From the NCBI GenBank assembly GCA_031253495.1, contig JAIRWC010000012.1:1-64000 (forward strand): 64,000 nt of DNA, read 5' to 3'. The first letter of the stretch is position 1. Each line of letters starts with the position of its first letter. Source of the DNA: Oscillospiraceae bacterium. Its GTDB lineage: Bacteria; Bacillota; Clostridia; Oscillospirales; Ruminococcaceae. Both the position numbers and the translations under genes were made by a program. Positions 1 through 6,182 of this stretch are shown here, piece by piece. The notes under the pieces are model-generated. The model did not search any database and was not told where the DNA came from. It saw only the letters and a program-made list of their open reading frames with translations.

Positions 1-166
1 TTAGAACCTGTATTCAGCAGTCAAAACGCCCATATTTTCGCCGATTTTTCGTCATACTGCGTTAATTTTTCCTTAAATATCACTGATATTCGCGTCAAAA
101 TTGCCTTGTCTGACAAAAAATCCGCTTAAAAATATGAACATTTTGCCTACTGAATACAGGTTCTTA
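1..166. repeat. MITE-like imperfect palindrome with 20-bp terminal inverted repeats
   Basis: The left end TTAGAACCTGTATTCAGCAG and the complement of the right end (TAAGAACCTGTATTCAGTAG) match at 18 of 20 positions. The inverted similarity continues inward, centred on AATATCACTGATATT, so the whole element could fold as one long hairpin. There is no ORF, so it would be non-autonomous if mobile. The first 11 bases recur at 63985-63995, just after cysS. The family is not recognised. Confidence 0.7.
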
Positions 167-275
167 TTTTTCAACCTTTAAACTTCATACTATAAAACAT
201 ATATTTCATATATATTTTACTATAAAACGAAAACAATTGCAAGCGTTTTTTGAAAAATAAAAAAAATTTTCAAAT

Positions 276-620
276 TTACGGCGGCGGCGAACCGCTCGCG
301 GGGCTTTCCGCTTCGCGGCGTTTTTCCCGCTTTAAACGTTTTTGCAGGCGGCGGCGCTGTTCGCGGTTTAACGGCGGGGTATTGACGTCGCCGGGCGGCT
401 CTTCGGCGTCTTTTTCCGGCGAACGGGCCGGCTTGCCCATATCGTTGATAATGACTACGCCTTTCTCTTCTTCCGGCGTTTTTTCGAGCGACAGGAATTT
501 CACCAGCACACGAATAGCGGCGAGCTTATGGTTGATTTTCACGCCCTCGCCGAACGCGATTGCCCGCAGTTCTTTTAGGATTAACCCCGTAATCTCTTCT
601 TTGTCGATAATCAGTTCCAT
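276..620 (-). CDS. Small hypothetical protein, basic C-terminus
   Basis: This 114-residue product has no family I recognise. The N-terminal half looks helical (LILKELRAIAFGEG, then AAIRVLVKFLSLEKT), followed by a Pro/Glu-rich linker and a strongly basic segment (REQRRRLQKRLKREKRR) that could bind nucleic acid. The AAIRVLVKFLSLE stretch faintly recalls phage small-terminase or DNA-packaging proteins, but no phage genes are near, so I do not assign that. The start is supported by AAAGGGGG ten bases upstream and a TATAAT-like -10 (complement of ATTATA near 643-648) just before it. It stands alone, downstream of the GH43 terminator. Confidence 0.55.
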   Translation of the reverse strand: MELIIDKEEITGLILKELRAIAFGEGVKINHKLAAIRVLVKFLSLEKTPEEEKGVVIINDMGKPARSPEKDAEEPPGDVNTPPLNREQRRRLQKRLKREKRREAESPASGSPPP

Positions 621-704
621 AATGAAACCCCCTTTTTTGTTTCATTATAGGTTTTGTTCAAGTCGCTTGGTGCCAAAATTCGTTGCGCGGGCAACTTATA
701 AACA

Positions 705-736
705 AAACGGCGCGGCCGTGAACAGCCGCGCCGTTT
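705..736 (-). terminator. Intrinsic terminator after the GH43 gene
   Basis: This is a perfect 12-bp inverted repeat (AAACGGCGCGGC and its complement) around an 8-base loop. On the minus strand it lies 13 bases past the GH43 stop and is followed by a T-rich stretch (GTTTATAAG). Confidence 0.8.
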
Positions 737-749
737 CGTTTAAATGAAA

Positions 750-1736
750 TCACCCGGGTTTAACCGTCCGGATGGAACCGTCGGCGTTATATTTTATCTC
801 CGTGTATTTCACGCAGCGCTTATGGCTGACCCCGCCGGACAAAGAACTGTCATGGTAGAACAAATACCATTTCCCCTTAAACTCGACTATCGAGTGGTGC
901 GTGGTCCAGCCGATAACCGGCTCTAAAATCCTGCCTTTGTACGTGAAAGGGCCGAAAGGGCTTTTGCCCGTGGCGTAAACCAAATAATGGGTCGTCCCCG
1001 TCGAATAGGAAAAATAGTATTCCCCGTTGTACTTATGCATCCAAGGGCCCTCGAAATACCTTCTGTCTTCGTCGCGGGCGGTTAAGGGCTTTCCGTCTTC
1101 GCCGAGGATTTTTATTTTCGACGGCTTATCCTTAAAGGTCAGCATATCGCCGTTCATTTGCGCGACGAAGGGGCACGCGGACAAAACGCCGCCGAGCGAA
1201 CCCTCCTGCGGCGGCGCGTCGGGGTTAAAAACGCCGTCTTGCCATTTTTCAAGCTGTCCGCCCCAAAGCCCGCCGAAGTACATATAAGATTCTCCGTCGT
1301 CGTCGGTGAACACGGCGGGGTCGATACTGTAACTCCCCGGGATATAATCGGGTTCCGGCGTGAAAGGCCCCGCGGGATTCCCGCTTGTCGCGGCGCCTAT
1401 ACGGAATATGCCCTCTTTGTCCTTCGCGGGGAAATAAAGGTAGTACACGCCGTTTTTGAAAGCCGCGTCGGGAGCCCACATCTGCCCGCTCACCCACGGA
1501 ACGTCGTTCATGTGGAGCGCGAGGCCGCAGTCCGCGCAGGGCGCGCCTATATCGTCCATGGAAAGGACGTGATAGTCCTCCATTTGATATTGGTCGCCGT
1601 TTTCGTCGTCGGGCGCGTCAAGGTCCATGTCGTGCGACGGATAAATATAGAGTTTGCCCTCGAAAACGTGAGCCGAGGGATCCGCGGTGTAAATGTGCGT
1701 TACCAAAGGGACGCCGGGTTTTGAATTTTTGTCCAT
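750..1736 (-). CDS. Glycoside hydrolase family 43 (xylosidase/arabinofuranosidase type)
   Basis: A five-bladed beta-propeller glycosidase predicted to cleave xylose or arabinose side chains or oligosaccharides from plant polysaccharides. The three GH43 catalytic acids are in place: general base Asp19 (YTADPSAH), pKa-modulating Asp139 (SIDPAVF) and general acid Glu229 (FEGPWMHK). There is no signal peptide, so it should act in the cytoplasm on imported oligosaccharides. GGAGAC sits six bases before the ATG. It follows the 3D-domain protein gene by 54 bases and ends at a strong terminator, so the two may share a transcript. No sugar transporter or regulator is adjacent, so the substrate cannot be inferred from context. 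Confidence 0.88.
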   Translation of the reverse strand: MDKNSKPGVPLVTHIYTADPSAHVFEGKLYIYPSHDMDLDAPDDENGDQYQMEDYHVLSMDDIGAPCADCGLALHMNDVPWVSGQMWAPDAAFKNGVYYLYFPAKDKEGIFRIGAATSGNPAGPFTPEPDYIPGSYSIDPAVFTDDDGESYMYFGGLWGGQLEKWQDGVFNPDAPPQEGSLGGVLSACPFVAQMNGDMLTFKDKPSKIKILGEDGKPLTARDEDRRYFEGPWMHKYNGEYYFSYSTGTTHYLVYATGKSPFGPFTYKGRILEPVIGWTTHHSIVEFKGKWYLFYHDSSLSGGVSHKRCVKYTEIKYNADGSIRTVKPG

Positions 1737-1790
1737 CGTTTCGTCTCCGTCCGTTACGGTTTATAACCTTTTCTCAATTTCCGGGGAGGT

Positions 1791-3044
1791 TTAATACACG
1801 CCTTGGTTGATTACGTAAACGTCGACCTCCCTCGCCCCCCAGTTACAGGCGTCGGTATAATGGTCGGTCGTGGTGCCCATGAACAAGTCGACGAGAACGC
1901 CGTATTCCCCGAACTCGCCCGTGTCGGCGGCGACAGCCGCCCCGTAAACGCGGTTCCCGTCCTTGGTGACGATATAGAGCAGCGACCCGTAAGGTATTAC
2001 GTTCGGGTCGACCGCGACAGTCCCCACCTGAAGCTTCCTGCCGCTCGCCGTTCCGCCGGAATTGGCGGTGTAGGCGCAGGATTTCCCTGAAATGACGTAA
2101 AGGTAATCGACGGGCAGACCGCCCTCGAGTTTTATCTCCGCGAAATCGCGCTTGCTGTAAGGCGTTCTGAGCGCCTTGCCGTACGTTACTATTTCGTTTA
2201 CGGGTTCCTTAACGGATTTTTCCGACAGGACCTCGGAGCTGACGACCGCGCCGTCAACCAGCTTTTCTTTGTAAACCACTTCCGCCTCGCCGTATACGCC
2301 CTCCGTAACCTCGCTGTTCCCGATGGCCACGAGGTTCGAGTACCGCGTCTCCGTATCGTAGGGCACGAGCTTCGTTTCAGTCCTCTCGCGGGCGGTTACG
2401 CGCTTGATTATGATTTTGTCGCCCTCGGCGACCGTTTCGTCGGCGCCGATATTGACGATATCGTCTTTCCCCAATTTTACGCCCGTTTTTTCAATAAGTT
2501 CCCCGACGGTTTCGCCCGCCGCCCCGACCGTAACCGTCGCGCCGTCCGCGGTTATGTCCACGCCGAAACCGCGCAGAAGAACAATCTTACCGTCCGCGTC
2601 GGTTTTGATAACGTCGTATTCGCCGAGCCGCTTCCCGGCGGAAGCCAATATCGCCTCGGGGGTTTCGCCCGCGACCGCGCCGACCGTAAACGTTTCCCCG
2701 TCCGCCTCAACCGTAACGCCGAAGCCCCTTTTTATTTCGATGCTGCCCTTCCCCCCGGAAAGCCCGCTGAAAGACACCCTGTCGAACTCGCCGACGTCAT
2801 AGCCGTAATCGTCCAATATATCGCCCGGAACGTCTTTCATCGTAAAAGCCAGTTTAACGTCGTCGCCGTCCGTGATTATAAAATCGTTCTTGAAATAGAG
2901 CACGCCGGTCATAAGCAGGATTACGGAGAAACTGAGCGCGAAAACCCCCGCGCTGATTAAGGCGGGCCTGCGCAATTCCCTGCGCCGCCTTGCCAGCCTG
3001 ACCGCCTGCCTTATACGTATAATCTCGACTTCCGCTATTCTCAA
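1791..3044 (-). CDS. G5 / 3D-domain cell-wall protein (YabE/YocH-like)
   Basis: A membrane-anchored envelope protein of the resuscitation-promoting-factor-like class. An Arg-rich N-terminus precedes one membrane helix (about residues 25-50), then three DUF348 ubiquitin-like repeats (FGVTVEADGETFTVGA, FGVDITADGATVTVGA and a weaker first one). A G5 domain follows (VPYDTETRYS...), then a C-terminal 3D domain whose Asp residues (AVDPNVIPYGS, AADTG, VDLFMG) give the domain its name and form a double-psi barrel related to lytic transglycosylases. I place the start at TTG 3044 because AAAGG lies nine bases upstream, whereas it directly abuts the ATG at 3053. It is transcribed from a consensus promoter with WalR-like repeats upstream, which fits a peptidoglycan-remodelling role. 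Confidence 0.85.
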   Translation of the reverse strand: MRIAEVEIIRIRQAVRLARRRRELRRPALISAGVFALSFSVILLMTGVLYFKNDFIITDGDDVKLAFTMKDVPGDILDDYGYDVGEFDRVSFSGLSGGKGSIEIKRGFGVTVEADGETFTVGAVAGETPEAILASAGKRLGEYDVIKTDADGKIVLLRGFGVDITADGATVTVGAAGETVGELIEKTGVKLGKDDIVNIGADETVAEGDKIIIKRVTARERTETKLVPYDTETRYSNLVAIGNSEVTEGVYGEAEVVYKEKLVDGAVVSSEVLSEKSVKEPVNEIVTYGKALRTPYSKRDFAEIKLEGGLPVDYLYVISGKSCAYTANSGGTASGRKLQVGTVAVDPNVIPYGSLLYIVTKDGNRVYGAAVAADTGEFGEYGVLVDLFMGTTTDHYTDACNWGAREVDVYVINQGVY

Positions 3045-3126
3045 AACAATCATCCTTTCACATAAACAACCGCTTGATATTCTTCATTTTTAAACGGCGA
3101 ACCGCGTTAACATACCGCCTGCGGCT

Positions 3127-3155
3127 ATTATACCCGAAGAGTTTATTTATGTCAA
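3127..3155 (-). promoter_or_regulatory. Consensus sigma-A promoter of the 3D-domain gene
   Basis: On the minus strand TTGACA, a 17-base spacer and TATAAT are all perfect. The start point would lie about 75 bases before the gene. Confidence 0.85.
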
Positions 3156-3202
3156 ACAAAAGAAAAAGCGGTTTTTTGTATTTATTGCACAAAAAAAACG
3201 CT

Positions 3203-3239
3203 TGTAACCTTTTTGTAACCATTTCGTAATCTTTGTAAT
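3203..3239. promoter_or_regulatory. WalR/YycF-like tandem box
   Basis: TGTAAC (3203), TGTAAC (3214) and CGTAAT (3225) are phased exactly 11 bases apart (N5 spacers), with a further TGTAAT at 3234. This fits the known WalR site TGTWAH-N5-TGTWAH. It lies about 50-85 bases upstream of the -35 of the 3D-domain gene. The repeats read on the strand opposite to that gene. Confidence 0.5.
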
Positions 3240-3415
3240 ATTTAGGATTTATGGGGTTTTATAAAATATTTTGTCATTTTCTTTTGTACACTTTACACGA
3301 AAAACGCCCGTTTCAATTATTCGTGAAAAATTTACAAAAAATTTTAACAAAAACCAAAGCGAATTATGCGAACTGTCTAAATGAAATATTTATCGGGATA
3401 ACCGAAATAATTTTG

Positions 3416-3444
3416 TTGTATTTTTCAAAATTTTATGATATAAT
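3416..3444 (+). promoter_or_regulatory. rpsB-tsf promoter, extended -10
   Basis: TTGTAT, a 17-base spacer and a perfect TATAAT preceded by TGA (extended -10). The start point would be near 3451. The rest of 3240-3415 is AT-rich and holds no gene I can support. Confidence 0.75.
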
Positions 3445-3451
3445 ACTTGAC

Positions 3452-3518
3452 GCGGCTTTGAAAGCCGCAAGTTCGCGCGCCGCGTTGTTTTGGTCCGTAT
3501 AAACGGGTGGACGCGGCG
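3452..3518 (+). promoter_or_regulatory. Structured 5' leader of rpsB (possible S2 autoregulation)
   Basis: Two hairpins fill the leader: GCGGCTTT/AAAGCCGC (3452-3468), then an 8-bp stem CGCCGCGT/ACGCGGCG (3478-3485 with 3511-3518) enclosing a small TCCGT/ACGGG stem. Ribosomal-protein leaders are often autoregulatory. That S2 binds this one is an inference. Confidence 0.4.
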
Positions 3519-3554
3519 GAGGATTAACCGAAACAAAAGGAGGATATTACGCAA

Positions 3555-4313
3555 ATGGCGGTAGTGTCAATGAAACAGCTTCTTGAAGCGGGGGTTCACT
3601 TCGGGCATCAGACAAGGCGCTGGAACCCCAAAATGGCGCCGTATATCTTTACGGAAAGGACGGGAATTTACATCATCGACCTGCAAAAGACGGTGAAAAA
3701 ACTTGACGAGGCTTATTTGTTCATACGGAGCGTGGTCGAGAACGGAGACGACATTCTTTTCGTGGGAACGAAAAAACAGGCGGCGGATTCGATTAGGGAA
3801 GAAGCGGAGCGTTCCGGTTCGCATTTCGTGAACGCGAGATGGCTCGGCGGCATGATGACGAATTTCAACACGATTAAGAGGAGGATTAGGCGTCTTGAAC
3901 AGCTTCACCAAATGGAAACGGACGGAACCTTCGACCTGTTGCCGAAAAAAGAGGTTATCAAGCTCAACCTCGAAATCGAGAAGCTGGAGAAATTTTTGGG
4001 CGGGATTAAAAACATGAACAGGCTTCCGGGGGCGCTGTTTATCGTGGACCCCAAAAAAGAGAAAATCTCCGTCTTGGAAGCGCGTAAGCTCGGTATCCCC
4101 ATCGTGGCGATTGTCGATACGAACTGCGACCCCGACGAGATAGACTACGTCATTCCGGGCAACGACGACGCCATACGTTCGGTGAAGTTGATTGCCGGGG
4201 CAATCGCCAACGCCGTTATCGAGGCGAGACAGGGCGAAGCGGGGGACGAATCGGACGAGGCGGCGGCAAGCGGCGGCGAACCCGAAAAGAAACCCGAAAC
4301 CGGGCAGGAATAA
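3555..4313 (+). CDS. rpsB: 30S ribosomal protein S2
   Basis: S2 binds the 16S rRNA head-platform junction late in 30S assembly and helps recruit S1-type function. The sequence matches the family from the start ([24 protein letters not shown]) through [22 protein letters not shown] and the [20 protein letters not shown] block. Length is 252 residues, with an acidic Gly/Glu-rich C-terminal tail after IEARQG, as seen in many Firmicutes. AAAGGAGG lies upstream of the ATG. It is followed by tsf with a 16-base gap, the usual gene order, so the two form one operon. Confidence 0.98.
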   Translation: MAVVSMKQLLEAGVHFGHQTRRWNPKMAPYIFTERTGIYIIDLQKTVKKLDEAYLFIRSVVENGDDILFVGTKKQAADSIREEAERSGSHFVNARWLGGMMTNFNTIKRRIRRLEQLHQMETDGTFDLLPKKEVIKLNLEIEKLEKFLGGIKNMNRLPGALFIVDPKKEKISVLEARKLGIPIVAIVDTNCDPDEIDYVIPGNDDAIRSVKLIAGAIANAVIEARQGEAGDESDEAAASGGEPEKKPETGQE

Positions 4314-4329
4314 ATTAAGGAGAAAATAA

Positions 4330-5247
4330 ATGGCTATTTCCGCACAAGACGTAAAGCAGTTGAAAGAATTAACCAACTGCGGCATGATGGACTGCAAGCG
4401 CGCGCTGGAAGAAACCGGCGGCGACATTGACGAGGCGATAAAATATCTGCGCGAAAAGGGGCTGGCGAAAGCGGCGAAAAAAGCGGGCAGAATAGCGGCG
4501 GAGGGGCTCGTTTACGCCGAAGTCGACGAAGCGAGGAAAAAAGGCGTTATCGTCGAGATAAACTGCGAAACCGACTTCGCGGCGAAATCCGACAGATTTA
4601 TCGAGTTTGTGGAACTCGTGGCGCGGACGGTTATCGACAACGACGTCGCCGACGTCGAAGCGTTAAAGGAAACGAACGGTTACGGCGCGAACGAAAAAAT
4701 CGCCGATATCCTGACGGAGAGGATTTCCACAATCAGCGAGAATATTCAAATCAGGCGTTTCGCCAAATTGGAGGGCGACGGGCTGTTCTCGTACGTCCAT
4801 AACGGCGGCGGGAGCATTATCGGGACTTTGCTGAAGATAAGCGCCGACGATTACGGCGAGGAAGTCAGGGCGTGCGCGAAAAACCTGCTTTTGCACATTA
4901 CCGCGACCGCCCCCGACTATATAGCCGTCGGCGACATACCCGAAGAGGACGTGAACGAGGAAAAGGAAACCCAGTTAAAGCTCATCACGAGCGAAAACGA
5001 GGCGAAACCCAAGCCGCAAAACGTCGTCGCAAAAATTCTCGAGGGAAGGATGAAGAAGTTCTTTGAGGAGAGGTGTCTTTTGACCCAACCGTATGTAAAG
5101 GACGATTCGACGACCGTTGAAAAGTATATGCAAAGCGTCGGGAAAAATATTAAGGTCGTCGAGTTCAGGCGTTTTGAAAAAGGCGAGGGCATAGCGAAGA
5201 AAGCGGATAATTTCGCGGACGAGGTCGCTTCAATGGCGGGATTGTAA
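4330..5247 (+). CDS. tsf: Elongation factor Ts
   Basis: The guanine nucleotide exchange factor for EF-Tu in the cytoplasm. The N-terminal UBA-like domain (VKQLKELTNCGMMDCKRALEE) is followed by the core with the TDFAAK motif (ETDFAAKSDRF) that disturbs the EF-Tu magnesium site, and by a C-terminal subdomain (QPYVKDDSTTVEKYM). It is full length at 305 residues. AAGGAG precedes the ATG. It is co-transcribed with rpsB and is the last gene of the unit, ahead of a weak hairpin terminator shared with the convergent gene. Confidence 0.97.
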   Translation: MAISAQDVKQLKELTNCGMMDCKRALEETGGDIDEAIKYLREKGLAKAAKKAGRIAAEGLVYAEVDEARKKGVIVEINCETDFAAKSDRFIEFVELVARTVIDNDVADVEALKETNGYGANEKIADILTERISTISENIQIRRFAKLEGDGLFSYVHNGGGSIIGTLLKISADDYGEEVRACAKNLLLHITATAPDYIAVGDIPEEDVNEEKETQLKLITSENEAKPKPQNVVAKILEGRMKKFFEERCLLTQPYVKDDSTTVEKYMQSVGKNIKVVEFRRFEKGEGIAKKADNFADEVASMAGL

Positions 5248-5256
5248 AAACCGTTC

Positions 5257-5284
5257 CGAGGGGGCGAGGGGGCGAGGGGGCGAG
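5257..5284. repeat. Short tandem repeat, 8-bp unit x 3.5
   Basis: CGAGGGGG is repeated three times perfectly plus CGAG, in the convergent gap after tsf. It looks like simple slippage; no function is evident. Confidence 0.85.
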
Positions 5285-5320
5285 CTTTCGATACGGGCGG
5301 GGGATGTAACCTTTTAAAAC

Positions 5321-5347
5321 GAAAACTCTAAAGGGGTTTTCATTTTT
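5321..5347. terminator. Bidirectional-looking terminator between tsf and the popT-like gene
   Basis: GAAAACTC and GGGTTTTC pair (one G-T wobble) around TAAAG and are followed by ATTTTT on the plus strand. The stem overlaps the stop codon of the convergent DUF368 gene. Confidence 0.5.
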
Positions 5348-6182
5348 GAAGATTATGTTCCCCGCCGTTCTTTTTACCGAGGAACAAGCCCGCCGCCATA
5401 CCGGCCGCGAAGCACGGAATTCCGGCGAGGGTGGCGGCGTTAAGCCCGGCGCCTTCGGGGAACAGCGGCAGCGCCGAACCCGCCACCATGCCGGTTATCG
5501 CGCCGTATACGACCGATTTGAATTTCTTAAGCAAGAACAAAATCATCTTTGCGCCGACGACTATTCCGAACAGTATGCCCGCCGCCGCCGGGGCGATTAT
5601 CGTGAAATCAAGCGCTTTCAGCCCGTTCATAAACATTTCGTAAACGCCGAAGGCCACCAAAACAAAAGCTCCGGAAATCCCCGGCATCACCATGGCGATT
5701 GCCGCCGTAAAGGCGTAAAACGCTATTCTCAGCGTAAAAGCGAAATCGGCGGTTTGAACCGCCCCCGTTTCAAAAGCGCCGGATTTTTCAACGACGAAAA
5801 GCGCGGCGATTAACGCGAATCCAAGCAAAAACGGCGACAGGCGGACCTTTTTAAGTTTTTCCCCCGACGCCGCGATTTTAAGGATGAGCGGTATTCCGCC
5901 CAAAATGAGACCCATAAAAAACAGGTTCGTCTGAACGGGGAACCCGTCAAACAAAAAAGTTACGGCGTGGGCGAACCCGATTATCCCGCCCACCGTGCCT
6001 ATCCCGAAAAACAAAAGGAAAAAGAAATGTTTCTTTATTTCCTTGAAATTAAGGGCGAACGCTTCGCATACGGTGTCGTAGCAACCGAATATTACCAAAA
6101 ACGTGCCGCCGCTCAACCCGGGGATAACGTGGGCTGTTCCGTAAACCGCGCCGTAAATTAATCCGAGAACGCACCGTATCAA
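5340..6182 (-). CDS. DUF368 / PopT-like undecaprenyl-phosphate translocase
   Basis: A polytopic membrane protein of the DUF368 family. Characterised members return undecaprenyl phosphate, the lipid carrier of wall synthesis, across the membrane. The two family repeats show as HVIPGLSGGTFLVIFGCYD near the start and MVMPGISGAFVLVAFGVYE in the middle, with about eight hydrophobic segments. I choose TTG 6182: it overlaps the upstream stop as TTGA and has AAGAGG eight bases before it, so it is translationally coupled to the pseudo-ATPase. The longer ORF from 6245 would read through that gene. Its place downstream of rodA fits lipid-carrier recycling. The transport role is known for the family and inferred here. 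Confidence 0.85.
   Translation of the reverse strand: MIRCVLGLIYGAVYGTAHVIPGLSGGTFLVIFGCYDTVCEAFALNFKEIKKHFFFLLFFGIGTVGGIIGFAHAVTFLFDGFPVQTNLFFMGLILGGIPLILKIAASGEKLKKVRLSPFLLGFALIAALFVVEKSGAFETGAVQTADFAFTLRIAFYAFTAAIAMVMPGISGAFVLVAFGVYEMFMNGLKALDFTIIAPAAAGILFGIVVGAKMILFLLKKFKSVVYGAITGMVAGSALPLFPEGAGLNAATLAGIPCFAAGMAAGLFLGKKNGGEHNLQK

Noticed and set aside
276-620. Phage small terminase
   Set aside because: Only a faint similarity in one helix; no large terminase, portal or other phage gene is nearby.
3251-3502. 83-residue plus-strand ORF upstream of rpsB
   Set aside because: It spans the rpsB promoter and leader hairpin, has no ribosome site and reads as AT-rich noise.
3567-4427. 286-residue minus-strand ORF over rpsB
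   Set aside because: Antisense of rpsB and the start of tsf; no family match.
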